Shown piece after piece: positions 31,778-43,856 of a stretch of DNA of 64,000 nt. Source of the stretch: Favolaschia claudopus. Its lineage: Eukaryota; Basidiomycota; Agaricomycetes; Agaricales; Mycenaceae. Made by a program: the position numbers and the translations under genes. The stretch lies in assembly GCA_037176885.1 (NCBI GenBank), contig JAWWNJ010000018.1, positions 744,001-808,000 on the forward strand, written 5' to 3'. Below the pieces are notes generated by a model, which was not told the origin of the DNA, ran no database searches, and saw only the letters and a program-made list of their open reading frames with translations. Numbering within the stretch: position 1 is the first letter of the stretch; the number at the start of each line of letters is the position of its first letter.

Positions 31778-33217
31778 CTAATTTAGATTGGGATCAACAA
31801 CCTCACTGCATTCAATGAGATTCAATGGCGACACTTGATCGCAACGTAAGACACAGTCATGGAAGAACTTGAAAAATCCGGAAACCTGTATGATACATGC
31901 AATTAGCCAATATGGCTTCCAAGAAGCTCTAGCTACTCACATCAACGGACTGAATGACGATGCAGTTCTTTTTTCCGGGACCCCAACCAGTCTCACCGCA
32001 AACTTGGTGATTCCAGACATCCACAACAGTCTCACCGAGGGCGTGAGTGCCGATGAGCTCAATGTCCACCCGGTAACGCGTTCCTTTGAACAACTCGGGT
32101 ACCGCGATGTACGCGACTGTCATTGCATCGTGCAATGGTGGTCCATCGTGGAAGCCGAAGGGGGCCTTGTATGAATCGGCAAAGAAATCTATTAGTGTAG
32201 ACAGCGTGTGTCGCAGATTGGTGGTTGGCGCCGGGAATGGAGCATTCGCATCCTCCAAAGTAGTGGTGGGGGATAGCAAGTAAGCGTGCATCTGCCGTGT
32301 GACAATTGCAGAATGGGTTACGTTGATTGGAATCATAATTTTCTTTACAGGAGCATCTAGTACCATCTGAGCGGCATGAGCTGACGAAAAGTCACCATAA
32401 GATGCGTCCACAACATGCGAAAACCTACGATCGCACCAGATGTTGTATTCTGAACCACCGCTGTCAGCAAGAAACAGCAAGTATGAGTGTAAGACTACGA
32501 GCCTGCAACCGGGGACCTATTTCCAAGGCCAACTCCGCCACCCATGACTGATACAAGCAAAGAAATAAAAAAAATCACCCCGTCTGAAGCTCTAAAACTC
32601 ACACACAATCTCTTCAACGGCCTCCAACAGGTCCGGGTATGCTGCAGTGAATAGTGCCACATTGGTCATGGGTCCACACGAGACAATGGTGGTTTGGTGA
32701 CCGCTCCCTCTATTCCAAGTTTGCCTTACAGCATGCGCCAGACCGTCCAGGGCCCTTATATACTCACCATCTGCATCTTTTGCAAACCAGCGTATGACGT
32801 CGGAGCTATCGAAGTCAGGAAGACCCTCGACACCACCAAGCCCATCAGCACCCAAGGACTTCAGGTGCTTTGTTGGGCGAAGAAGCGGTTTAGGTGCTCC
32901 TGGATAGACGCGAATATCAGGTTTATCAGCAGATGGTGCTGATGCGCTGAAGACGTGCAGACAACGTGCCGCATTGTGCATCGTGCACTCGCTGGGTGCA
33001 TTTCCATGTACGGTGGAGATACCGAGAAGAACAACGTTCGGAGAATGAAGAGCTAACAAGATTGCTATGGCATCATCATGACCCTTGTAAAATTGTTTCA
33101 GGACGTGCCACGGCAATGGTGGGCGAGATCCAGAGATCTGCGGCCTCTTGTGCCACGGTGTATAGAGCTAGGGGAACATGCACGAACCGGATCAACGTCG
33201 AGCCACACATGCTTCAT
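31778..33217 (-). CDS. Inosine-uridine preferring nucleoside hydrolase
   Basis: This enzyme splits the N-glycosidic bond of nucleosides in salvage. The start MKHVWLDVDP (ATG at 33217-33215) joins GHDDAIAILLALHSPNVVLL over an intron (33187-33084), giving the calcium-binding DxDPGHDDA motif. Later exons: 33083-32603 (ISTVHGNAPS, SCGPMTNVALF), 32547 to about 32504 (MGGGVGLGNRSPVA), 32449-32429 (YNIWCD), 32380-31941 (AAQMVLDAPVKKIMIPINVT, FGFHDGPPLHDAMTVAYIAV with the conserved late Asp, GETVVDVW) and 31885-31778 (FFHDCVLRCDQVSPLN, stop TAG). All junctions keep phase. One intron appears to be GC-AG (about 32503-32450). No break is visible; likely a working, probably cytosolic, host enzyme. Confidence 0.9.
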
Positions 33218-35058
33218 TGTTACTCTAGATCGCAAGGATTAATAAGCGATTGTGTGAGTTGTCGTGCAAACTCGTAGGGCTAAAAGTGAAGCACTGAGTG
33301 AGTCACCGAGTGAGGCCGTTGAGGGGTGGGAAAAATCATACGCATCCATCGAGTCACGTGTACGTGACGTCCTAAATACATACTTAGAACATTTATTTTC
33401 GGCTTATGTACTATGTCTGTGGTTACGGAGAATTAATCAAGTTTTCAAGCTGCAGAAAAAGAGAAAAAAAGAGGGAGAAAGAGGAGAGATTATTAGATAC
33501 CTCTGCATGAATGTCCTCAAATCTCAGAGCTTCAACTTTGCTGCAGCGAGCACAATCTACAATTCAGTGTCTTGATTTCATCTTGATTCTTTTGCCATAT
33601 CGAGTAAACATCAGGGAATCCAAGACTATGTCTATTCGGGTTTGCGTCCCAAAGCGACATAGGACACAGCCAATGGAATTCAAGATTCGTAATCTTCCGT
33701 AACACGGCGCCTCGGCTTTGGGCGCTAAACGAGCGCTTAATATGTGGCTCTGGCCTTTTCTCAGCCGTTTCGGACCAACTCAGAGTCTTTCCTCGGTCCT
33801 CTTCCCAGCTCTTACAAGAAAGAGAACTGTGGCATTCCTGTGATATCCAATCTGAATGCTGCTCCTTGATATACTGTTTTTTTCGGCGCTGCGCGGCCAA
33901 TTCAATGCCTAAAATTTGCGTCCCGACATCTATCTATTCAAAAATGTGCGGGCAACCATTTAAAAGGTTCTTATTTTACTAGTTTCCGGTCAACTTGAGT
34001 TGGAAATCACGGCAATTCAACTGATTACTTGCAACAGTTGCAGATTCTTCAACTTTAGGCGCACCAAATTGATTTCACTACTTGACAAACAAGGCAGAGA
34101 TATTCAATGTGAGTATTTGATTCCATTCAAATAATTTTTGAGATCGAAACGGTTTGCAGTCAATCGTGCAGTGCATTCAATTGACATGCAATCTTCAAGT
34201 TGGAGGCTCGGAGTTAGGTTTAACTTTTCAACTTCCAACTTAAACATCTCTTTTTGTGTCCATATTTCCTCGCAATTTAGTACGGGTATGTATTGACTAT
34301 AGTGGCAGGATCTCTTGGATCTTTAATTGAAGCGCACGACAGAAGCTACGACGTTCTAAGGAAACGACCTAAAACGGTTGGGTTGCGCGGTAAATGCCGA
34401 GTTTGACAGGAGGGATCAGCCGGAAGCATCAGGATCACCTAGGATCATTTGGCTATGTCTAGCCGAGACATAGCCAACCACAGGCACGGTTAATGAGCCT
34501 TATTTTCTGTGGTTTTGAAACCCCCCTTGGCCTCCCCCACCTCTGACATCCCAAAAAGGCAGTTGCTTACAAACGCGATAAGATAACTTCGGGCCCAGAG
34601 AGCGATTATACTACATTGTACGCGTATTTCAGGTAGATATGAATGGAAATAAAGGTTGACTTCCCATAGTACTATTTATTTCCTATTGTTTTTTGAAGGG
34701 GTGCCAATGATGCCAACTACAAGCTCTGATGGTGTCAAAATATTATCCGGTCGTTTCCAGCATCCTTTTTTTATGAGTAGACATGAATAGTTTAATTCAG
34801 AACTCTCTCACAGGCTGAAAACTCTTAGGTAGGCCTGAAGGAGCCTCTTCCGTCTCCTCTGCGTGTCTCGACGCGTTTGCGACGCGTCAATACGTGTTTT
34901 TTGGTGGCAGCCATCAAACGGACCATTTGCTTACCCGGCATCACCACGACTCATGGGTTCCGAAGGTTGCCGACAAATGGCCGGGAATAACCGAGCACCC
35001 GAGATCGGCAGGAGGTCCACACTTCCCGGATTCATCTATTCAGTTGATGAGCAGGCGC
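33218..35058. other. Intergenic, no gene recognised
   Basis: Mostly AT-balanced sequence with short chance frames on both strands. A hairpin GGCTATGTC-TAGCC-GAGACATAGCC lies at about 34451-34475. No splice-consistent coding series was found. Confidence 0.5.
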
Positions 35059-35111
35059 ATTAAATCTGAACAGGGGGTAGGGACCCCCAGGGACCCCCTG
35101 TTCAGATTTAC
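35059..35111. repeat. Short near-perfect palindrome
   Basis: TAAATCTGAACAGGGGGT is followed about 17 bases later by its reverse complement ACCCCCTGTTCAGATTTA. The loop also contains GGGACCCCC. It could be a tiny foldback element or a transcribed hairpin. Confidence 0.85.
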
Positions 35112-35423
35112 CATCTAACAAGCTTTAGTACGGGTTAAAAACAGCGGAAATGAGATCTGAGCCCGATGGGGTCCCTCGGCATCTCTTCCGAAAAAGCACG
35201 GATATTCGAAAAAAAGTATTTAGTACTACACCTACGAGAGACTAGTGGGTAGTCATGGTCCATCAATCCAGTTTCCGCCACCCCTTGAGCCCCACCGGAG
35301 CGAAGCTTTGCTACTTAAGGTACAACTACGGCAAAAGCGTGGTGAAACAGCCTACAGGGTGTGGTTCGCACGTGGGATGCCACGTTCAACTCTGCACTCC
35401 CTCTGAGCTACTTAGCTTTTAAG

Positions 35424-36745
35424 ATGTTCTTTCGTCTCCGTGCCCTCTATCACGATATACGACATATCATGAACCTCAACTCGCTACCTCCTCCCTCCCC
35501 AATGTCCCCTACCATGGCCGCTACTTTCTTTCCGATTACTGACGAAAATCGCCACCAACCTCTTAAGCTGTCGGCTGCTCTCAGCCACATCCCCTTCGCT
35601 GTCTATACTTCTCTCGTCTTGCAGGCACAGATGGTCGCAAGCGGTGACGCATGTGAGAATTTGCGCATCACCCAGGTTCAGTACTTCCAGCGCGATGTCG
35701 CACCTTTGCACGAATACATCGTATACTCTTTCGAGGACACCAGAAAATCTGGTGTGACCAATTACATGCTGGTAGAGCGATGGGGCACCGACTTTCAGCC
35801 GCCAGACAAAACCAAGGAAAAGATCACGTTGCACACGATAGAGGCTCCTGCCGACGGCACCTCCATCGCTGAACCGATCACCACGTTAGGAATTCGTATG
35901 CTTACCGCGCAACCTCGCTTACCACTTGCTTAGTAGCCCAACAAACGAAGGTCGTACCCCCCTTATGGCCGTCGCTGCTCGTCACTCGATGGAGGCTTCC
36001 AAAAAGCGCACCACGTCCGTTGCCGACGACCGTATCATCATATCGTTACGACGCGACCCTCTCCATATCAATAAAATCGAACCGGGCACCTCGACCTTAC
36101 TAGCCACCATCACAGCTCCAGAACAAAGCCAAATTTCAGTCGCACATGTACTGTCTCTCGCGTCTTTTGTGTCCAAACACAGGCCAAACTATGACCTGCT
36201 GGAGTCAAATTGCTACTATTACGGCCGGGCCATTTTTGATGTCACAAGGACCATCATGGGGTGCGAAGAATCGGACGTGGTCACCGCTCCGAGTTTTCGA
36301 TTCATGAGGTCGGACGCACTCCAGTGGCAGCTGACTCACAAGGTAAAGGGTCTCATGGCAGAGAAAGCCAAAAGAGTGTTCAGTGCTGAGGGGGTGAAGC
36401 AGCGTTTCGAAGCCGCCTTCTCAGAATTTGTCGAGAACGTGCGGCAACAGCAAGAGGTGTCCAGGCATTTTTCTCCTTCGTAGATGTCGTTAACACAGTC
36501 CGCAGGTGAATAACTGGCCTTTGGTGGAGCAAACGCTTGCTCGGCGGCACGCCGAAGCGGCGCTTACATCCTCCGAAGCGGCGCTGGCAACCTCCGAAGC
36601 GGCGCTTGCAACCTCCGAAGCTGCGCTTGAAACTTCTGAGGCGGCACGTGAACTTGCCGAAGGTGAGGTTGCACGCCTGAAAAAACTTCTTGCGCAGGTC
36701 GAAGCTCCTGCGGCCACTTCGCAGCGGTCCTCATCATGTATCTAG
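35424..36745 (+). CDS. Hypothetical protein with C-terminal repetitive coiled coil
   Basis: Three exons fit in phase. Exon 1 (from ATG 35424; ATG 35469 also possible) runs to 35884; intron 35885-35933 (GTTAGG to TTAG with a CTTAC branch-like site); exon 2 35934-36452; intron to about 36507; exon 3 to TAG 36743-36745. Segments such as LHEYIVYSFEDTRKSGVTNY, SVAHVLSLASFVSKHRPNYD and LLESNCYYYGRAIFDVTRT resemble a protein type I have seen in mushroom genomes without known function. The tail has near-perfect repeats of SEAALAT (about 36560-36640) then a Leu-spaced helix. No signal peptide or membrane span seen. The frame looks intact. Confidence 0.65.
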
Positions 36746-37116
36746 ACTGTAATTTCCCACAGATGCCATTGATTCGCATGACATAACTTTTTTTTGGCTT
36801 GTTCCTCCACACAATTTATATTCTGTTAGACAACGGAATCGAGGTAGATAAATCCTCCCAAGTCGGCTGCGAAAAAAATAGCCAAGAGGCCTCAGATCTG
36901 ACCCACTACCAACAGCACGTGCATCAGAAGGCGGCCCAAATATTATTATTTGCTTGGCTATTGATCTGAGTCTTGAACGCCTCGAGAAAGCGCAAATTTG
37001 TGTGATAAATTTGCGGACTAAGGGCTATTGACCTCCGGGGGGCTCTTCCCCAAAAATCTGCCTCAGACGCCTCTCGCAAATACCTGTTTCACGGGTTGAT
37101 GTTCCGATCAACTGGG
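36746..37116. other. Intergenic, nothing recognised
   Basis: No gene or repeat recognised in this stretch. Confidence 0.4.
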
Positions 37117-37313
37117 TGTTATCTGCCAGTGGCAGTGCTGGCAGATAACATTCTTGCAATTTCCTGCCTCTCTCGATGTCGGTGAGTCTCAAGATTGCTC
37201 TAGTGTGCAGAGGAGAGATAACTGAATGCTTCTGACTTGTTATTTCGAGAATCTGAACTGGCAAAGTCGAGTACCGCCGTTATCTGGCAGATAACAGCGT
37301 GATGGCCAGATAA
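37117..37313. repeat. Inverted repeat pair with GTTATCTG motifs
   Basis: The left side has GTTATCTGCCAG with CTGGCAGATAAC (hairpin); the right side has GTTATCTGGCAGATAAC and GGCCAGATAACAG. The ends are roughly inverted copies, suggesting a decayed foldback MITE of about 195 bp. Confidence 0.6.
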
Positions 37314-37705
37314 CAGTCACAGTGTGACATAAGTCACTACGCACTCTTGTCGTCTCCCTCCTCCGTCTCTCTGTGTTTCTGGCCCGACGACGAACGGCGA
37401 AATGCCCTTGAACATTCAACAGTCGCTCCCTACACAGAAGTATGCCTCAAGCTGTGTCTAAACTGTATGAAAATTCGGCAATCCCTTGGTACACTTCTGG
37501 CGAGTGGCGACGATCTTGGGCTATTTACCGGCTCAAAAACGCGTTTTTCAATGCCGTCTGAACACGCTTACATCACCCCGGGACGTGTCTTGGCTAATCA
37601 ATGCTTTATATTACCGCTCTTCAATCAAAATATCCCTTCAAATGCATTCAATTCAGTACATCAAATGCAGAACGGCTCCAATCAGAGAGCTATCACATTG
37701 GTCTA

Positions 37706-38117
37706 TGGTGCACGTCACTTAGCCACCACCTCTTTTGCACTAGTGCCAAATCGGCCGGAGACCGAAATTTTTCCAAAATACCCTATTTTAGCCTGAATTT
37801 CGACTCAATATGAGTGCTTTTGGAGGGACTTTTGACCCACCTACACCCTAATTTTGGGTGTATTGAACACTTACGGATGGAGAGTCGTCGATGTCACTGC
37901 CTTTTGGAGGGCGAAACCCGAATTTGGCCTGTACTGCCAAATTGGGTCGGGTGAAAATTTATAACTCCTTCAATTATTTAAATTTCGAAAATTCCTCTTG
38001 ACAAATTGTTCCTCTGTTGAAAAGGAGTCGTTTGGCAAGAGGAAATAAAATTAGGATAAAAACTGCAGTCACAGTTAGCGTTGTTACAGAGAGGTGGTGA
38101 CTAAGTGACGTGCACCA
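37706..38117. mobile_element. TA-flanked MITE, 412 bp
   Basis: Inverted ends start TGGTGCACGTCACTTAG and match for about 29 bp with one difference (CCACCACCTCT inward). TA flanks both ends (37704-37705 and 38118-38119). The first bases TGGTGC are shared with the element at 30634, so the two may use the same transposase. No coding content. Confidence 0.8.
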
Positions 38118-38119
38118 TA

Positions 38120-39238
38120 GTGGAGGTGCGTACCCTGTCAATTGTATATCGGGTGTATTTTGACCAAATGGGATGTCAGCAAAGTAAGCTAAATGCACAT
38201 CAATTCAAGTCTCGTCAAACCAGGTGTTGGTGTGCGCGAACTGTCCTCCAAGATGGAAGCTGGGTCATCTTATTCAGAGCGGATTCCATTACCACGAGCA
38301 ACAACCACAGTGAGGAGTTTTTCCTACCACATTTCACCCAGTTATTCTACAAGCAGCCAGTAGCTAGCCGCAATGTGCACTTCAACGCAGTTTCAATCAA
38401 TACAATTACTTGTTCTACACAACCAGTCAATATTGATATCTGAGATGAAGCGAAGCTCGCGCCTCCTCGCGCACTCTCAATTTGATGTGGATTTACAATC
38501 AATTCATCCTTTTTGAGTCTTTCCTGAGCAGCGACAAGCTTCCTTGGAACTCCCGTATCTTCTCTCTTTCTTCCTCTTTTCCCCTTTCTTTTTCGCAATT
38601 TTCCGGCACGGGACCCAGTACATTGAATAAAAAACCGTCCTCACCTACGGGAGCTCTTCGGGTGCGCGCTTGAGCCTGCTTGAGCCCAATTTGGCTGAAG
38701 CGAGATCGTCGGAGATCAACCATCTCACTACAGCTCACTACGGACTCGCGAAGAGCCACCAAAAAAGCCACCATATGCCGTAGCCGCTCCACAGCGCATG
38801 CCGTGAGAGCCACCGGGTGCGAAAAGTCTCTAATAATATGATTTGTAGGCCAGAAATTCACAAGAAGAAAATTTGAATGGAGTACATAGTAATTGCAAAG
38901 CCTTATATAACATTTCTGTATCGCGCGTACCTTGGACCCTGAGTGCGCCAATGCACTATCCCGACGCGCCACCTTTGCGTCATATTTCCACCTCTGTGGG
39001 GCGTTTCGCGTCTTGCGTAGCGGTCAATCGGTGACGTCGACGCCAAGCGAGGTCAAGACAAAGCGCAGGAGAACCAATTCACGCGAAGGACGCGCTAGCC
39101 AGTGAGCGGGAGGAGGACTGTGGTGGACGCGTGAGTCACTTAGTGACCTGTCAGAATTGTCACAACGTCTGTTTTGGGAGCCGAGCCAAGGCAAGCTGGC
39201 ATCACCTCGAGCTGCCGTTTTTGGTAACAGGTCGAGGG
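38120..39238. other. Intergenic, possible decayed MITE remnants
   Basis: No gene. Near 38745-38840 GAGCCACC and AAAGTCTCTAATA motifs resemble the ends of the GAGACTTTGCGG MITE family and may be an old copy. Confidence 0.4.
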
Positions 39239-39289
39239 GTGAGTTGAGCTCCACGGTGGAGCTCAACGGTGGAGCTCAACTCACCTCGG
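39239..39289. repeat. Palindrome GAGTTGAGCTCCAC
   Basis: GGTGAGTTGAGCTCCAC is followed within 20 bases by inverted copies GTGGAGCTCAAC and GTGGAGCTCAACTCACC. Strong hairpin potential. Confidence 0.75.
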
Positions 39290-39318
39290 AGCTAACTCCA
39301 GCATCCGGCAACACTACT

Positions 39319-39655
39319 TGGAAGTGAGCGCCGTGTGTAACTTGCCGTAACACACCGGCGAAGTGAGCGTGGGACGGTTTTACTGCGATATGAGGAGACC
39401 GGCTTCAGCCGGCTTCCCACAGACAGACAGGGCGTGGGTTTGGGGTTCATCCAGGTTCATCCTTCATCCGGGAGTTGCTTAGTAACTGTAGAAGTGAGCG
39501 CCGCGTGTAACCTCGCGTAACACACCGGGCGAAGTGGACTGCGGTTCTACGGCAACTGCGTAATTTAAATTACGATATTTAGACCGGCTTACATACGGAC
39601 AAGGGCGTGGGTTTGGGGTTGTTAACGTTCATCCTTCATCCGGGAGTTGGTATGT
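39319..39655. repeat. Tandem duplication, unit about 170 bp
   Basis: The unit starts GAAGTGAGCGCCG and contains GTAACACACCG, GACCGGCTT, GGGCGTGGGTTTGGGGTT and TTCATCCTTCATCCGGGAG. Copies lie at about 39319-39490 and 39491-39655 and have diverged moderately. Confidence 0.8.
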
Positions 39656-39758
39656 ATATTTATCCATAGAAGGAAACGGCGCCCTCGGTTCTCAGTCACA
39701 GTGACGGCAAAAATGCTTCATCCAGCTCGAATAATTATATTAGCTCTGCCCGTCATTA

Positions 39759-39894
39759 GAGACTTTGCGGTGAGCCACCAGACGACCTGGTGGCTTCTGT
39801 TACGTAATCGCTGTTGATGCTATCAAAACAACTTGGATCAGACGCTCAGCGAGTCGTGAGAAAAATTAGCCACCGGTGGCTACCGCAAAGCCTC
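39759..39894. mobile_element. TA-flanked MITE, 136 bp (GAGACTTTGCGG family)
   Basis: The ends start GAGACTTTGCGGT and, inverted, GAGGCTTTGCGGTAGCCACC, flanked by TA on each side. It is the same family as 42288-42482. Confidence 0.8.
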
Positions 39895-40145
39895 TATTGG
39901 CCCCTGCTGAATAGCTGCATATTTAACTTAAGTACAAATACCCGAAACTGCGAAGAAGGCCAATACTATGCAGCTTCGGCTCCACCACCTGCCGAGTCTG
40001 CTACATATTCGTCGCTTTCAACGCCGCAAGGGAGCATCTCGGGCTTCTCGGGGAGCGCATGAGAGCTGCGAGGGTTGTCGCTTTGACTTTCAGCATGCTC
40101 GAATGCATATTTGAACCAGCTTGCATCTATGTACCTCAAGGCCTC

Positions 40146-41026
40146 AATTGCAACTCAATTGGCAAGAGTGTGGAGTGAAGCCGCTCAACGCCGTTGACAG
40201 AATTGTCAACAACTGACAATACAAATTGAAGAGGAAGGAAGAAAGATCAAAACCCTTCTTCTGTGTACCGAGACAGGCAGGTCGTATGGAGCCGTCAGAA
40301 GTTTGTTTGGTCATCTTCGCTGCCACGGAACTTCCCGACTGAAGAAGGGACCGGAAGGCTTCGTCTGCGAACAATCTGCGAACGCTTGCCACCTTGCTCG
40401 CCACTTGGCTGTTGGGCACAATGACTGCCTTCGAAACCGTATCAACCAAGTTGGGTGTGTTTTGTGCTCTTGTCACCATAACGAGAATCAAGTCGGTGAG
40501 TGTTTCCTCGAGCGCTCAGGATGCGATGAGGAGTTTCTTGAGGGAAACCTTGTGCTACCTGGAGAGCGAAGATACGACATACCAGCGGAGGAGGAAGCCC
40601 CACCTCCATATAGAAAGCCAGACTCCCTACCTCCCTACATTGGTGCGCGACATGCGGAGTCTCATTGAATTGCCAAATATCTTGATAATGGAACGCCAGA
40701 GGTGGCAGCACCCATACATCCCGATATTTGTTCATCATCAGGCACATCCACTGAGCCAACGCAGCAACGTGACTGGGAAGCTGGGAGCGAGTATGAGCTT
40801 CAACTTGAAATCATCCCTTCCTTATGTATCCACAGGACATCCCCTCCCGTGCATCAAGCAGATGTTACTGCTCCGGCATCTTGTGCGCTGCCGGGAACAA
40901 TCACAAGGTCTAGTTCACACACAAACGGACCGGTTCCAGCAGTCAGCTTGAAGCGTTTGGTTGGTACGTTATTGCAACTCAATTGGCCCAGGCAAGAGTG
41001 TGGAGTGAAGCCGCTCAACGCCGTTA
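40146..41026. repeat. Direct repeats of about 52 bp around a coding relic
   Basis: ATTGCAACTCAATTGG, GCAAGAGTGTGGAGTGAAGC and CGCTCAACGCCGTT occur at 40146-40197 and again at 40971-41026; the second copy has four extra bases (CCAG). They bracket about 770 bp. Confidence 0.85.
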
Positions 41027-41031
41027 TGTAA
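40303..41031 (+). pseudogene. Hypothetical coding relic with one in-frame TGA
   Basis: A single plus-strand frame stays open from 40303 to 41031 except for one TGA at 40666-40668. The later part reads as natural protein: LEGNLVLPGERRYDIPAEEE, APPPYRKPDSLPPYIGARHA, then after the stop YLDNGTPEVAAPIHPDICSS and WEAGSEYELQLEIIPSLCIH. The part before about 40500 is less convincing; the minus strand there also has an open frame. Family unknown. Decay by a nonsense mutation is the simple view. Confidence 0.4.
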
Positions 41032-41049
41032 TCAAATTCAAATGTAATC

Positions 41050-42280
41050 TATTACAGTGCAACTAGGCACTTGTCTTACACCGGCCGGTACGGCCGGGAA
41101 AAAAATTGTGATTTTTTTGACGATTTTCGGCGAACTCAGCGCCTCAAAATACAACGATTTACGCCTTCAGACCAAATATTCCCACGGTGTTTCACTTTCT
41201 CGGGCCCAGCTGGCCGAGAAATTGCACCCGTTCCCTTCGGATCTGTCATCTTGCTCTTCTCTTCTCATAATGCACTTCTGTGGCCTGTTTCCGACGTCTT
41301 TTCCTGCACGGTCCACCGCCAGCACAAAATCGAGCTCAATCCACCATGAGAACTGATGCGATGTCCGCTTATGGAGGAGAGCCAAACATCAACAAATTGA
41401 TCTGACCCCCGCTGACCCGGGGTCAAGATCAGGTCAACTAGAGCCTGGTTGACCGTTGACTCTTGACCCAAGGTCAAGACCCGGGTCAATCGCAACACTG
41501 CATCCGAGGCGTTTTCTTGCGTGTCTGAATGATGCCGGTGGCTGCCGAACGACTTTCCCACGCATGTTTCACTTTTTCGACCCTCTAAAAACCAAACCTT
41601 GGCTGATTGCTTAGCTATTGAATCAGAGGATGCTCAGAGCATACTAGAGTTGTTTTCCACTGTTCCCAAGTCTCTCCAATCACATTGTAAAATGTAAATG
41701 AGAAAGTTTTCTGAGGGCCGGTGTTACCTGTCACCGGCATTCAAGAAGTCACCAGTTGCACTGTATACAAATCAGAGTGTGCCGTAATCGTCTTTGTCTT
41801 TTGTCTCAAGACAAACCGGCTTCGGTTAACGGTTATCCCGGCATCCGGTTGCTGTTTCCGTCTTCCGTCTTTCATCCTCTTCCGTCCTTCTGTGTGCTTG
41901 CTGCTCTGTTTTGCTCCAATTCGGTGTTGTTGCTGCTCAAGCTCAGGTGCTCAAGTCCTGACTCCTGAAGCTAGCTTGAAGCATTCGCCAGGAAACGGGC
42001 AATGCCTGGCATCGATCAGTATTTGCGCTGTTCTGACTTCGAGTTTTCCAAGTGCAAGTGTCTGGTGCTGTTGCACGTGATCACCTCTCGATCTTGATTC
42101 ATCGGTCTATCAGTTCGGGCGGGCCTGGCTTGCGCAGTGGAAATTAGTATCCCCCTACGAGCATCAGCCAGAAATGCTCTATTTCGTACCCCAAGAGTGT
42201 CATCATGTACAGACTGCTCGCCTTTCTCACCGATAATACTTTGATAATACTTACTGGATTTTTTTTCAATGGCCTCCAGT
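41050..42280. other. Intergenic with MITE-like and TGACC-rich pieces
   Basis: TACAGTGC near 41056 and CCACGGTGTTTCACTTT near 41180 recall the CAGTGCCAAGC MITE interior near 51180. The stretch 41400-41500 is dense in TGACC and GGTCA in both orientations (GACCCGGGGTCAAG, TTGACCCAAGGTCAAG). No gene recognised. Confidence 0.4.
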
Positions 42281-42287
42281 TACATTA

Positions 42288-42482
42288 GAGACTTTGCGGT
42301 AGCCACCGGTGGCTTTAGGTGACCAGTTATTCTCGAGACCGAATGACAGCGTGTGGCTGTATTAGCCACCACTTGTACGTCCTATTGAGGGGATTCCATG
42401 GTGGCTACCTTGAATCGTAGACTCAAAAAACCATTGCACACGAGGAGCCACCGAAAGCCACCGGTGGCTACCGCAAAGTCTC
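42288..42482. mobile_element. TA-flanked MITE, 195 bp (GAGACTTTGCGG family)
   Basis: Inverted ends GAGACTTTGCGGTAGCCACC, about 27 bp, with TA on each side (42286-42287 and 42483-42484). A GCCACCGGTGGC palindrome is present in both arms. Confidence 0.85.
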
Positions 42483-42489
42483 TATTCAA

Positions 42490-43600
42490 ATGAGTTTGGA
42501 TCTTGATATGGTTGTCCTGCTTCTCACTCTCCACAAATCTCAAAACTTACCTACGAGTACACTTATTGCTGGCTCTTCTTGTCATGTTTCAAGCCCAGGA
42601 GCGAGAAAACTTGAAATTGGCTTATCCTATGGGTGTCATCATGAATGTCCACTGTATGTCTCTGACCATGCATGCATGGAACCTCTTCTGTTCATTCTCT
42701 GAGCTGTATGTGTGTTGTTCAAAGTTCTCTCTGTGTTCACTTTCAAGTGATCAAAAATCGAAACTCCCCATCCTGCACCTCCTTGGCAATTCCTACGAGA
42801 GTCATTTTCTCTTTGCTCGCTGCTCTCACTGATTGTCCTACTGGATTCATCAGAGGAGAAGGGGCTCAAAATAAGGATTGGGACTGAGATCTTGGATACA
42901 AGGACACGAGGAACCAACCGCAGGTTGGTGACGAGTGTCCATGGAACCTGGAATGCAAGCTTTTGTTTCAGCCGTGGTCAAAAGCGGCCCTTCAGCTACG
43001 ACCCAGACGAGGCAAGAACACATATTTAATGGATCCTGAATTTGCTTGAGCTCTGAATCTGGGCAATGTATACTTCAATTATATTTATTCCTTCGTAGCG
43101 GAGCACGAGTTCCTGCTAGTAGTTTATAATTCCCACTTAGTCTATGTGTAGTACTGTCAACCACCATCATCTCAAAATAGTCTTGCTACTTCTCGCTCAA
43201 GGGGTATTCAATCTTAAAATTTTCTATACAACGTCGGAAAAGTGATTTAAGACCCTTCTGACCCCTCCCTGGCTACGTAATGCTGATGTAAACCTGCCTA
43301 ATACAGTAATTTATTGACAGTTTTCTCACGATCCGAGGATACTTTTGCTCGAAAGTACCTGGTTTGGGAATATTTTGCCGCAAAAAACCGTAGCAAAATG
43401 ATCCCTTGGTTTCTTGCGTCTTTCTGGCAGAAGATTCCCTGCATCTGGCTTGGGTCGGGGAACTCGGCGGACGGTTGGTATTATGTAATATATCACATTT
43501 TTTTCCTCTTTTTTTTTCCTTGACCCTCCCAAACGTGTTTTTGAAGCCTTCTGCAACTTTGTCCAAAAAGTGAAATAAGAGGTCCGGGACCCACCCTCCC
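42490..43600. other. Intergenic, no gene recognised
   Basis: Several chance frames occur on both strands but none has splice-consistent neighbours or a recognisable motif. Confidence 0.4.
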
Positions 43601-43856
43601 TGTCAAGGCGGTGTCTCGGCTTTTGCCGGTGAACACCCCTTGTTCTCGCTCCTGGGCTCTGTGTGCTCAAGAGACCTCCCATAACTTACCTTTGGACAAC
43701 ATATCGAGCTCTCGCTCACTCTTTTCGTGCGAATTCCCGTCGTCGTCGTCAGATCAAATCTGGTGGTGGTCTGTTTTCTCTGTGTGCTGCTTTCAGTGCC
43801 TTCTCCTGCCCACCTCTCTCGGCCTCTGCACTCTACCTCACAGCCGGTCCCTGAAC

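Noticed and set aside
41721..42080. 119-aa Cys/Leu-rich open frame
   Set aside because: Pyrimidine-rich composition explains the residues; no conserved motif or splice context.
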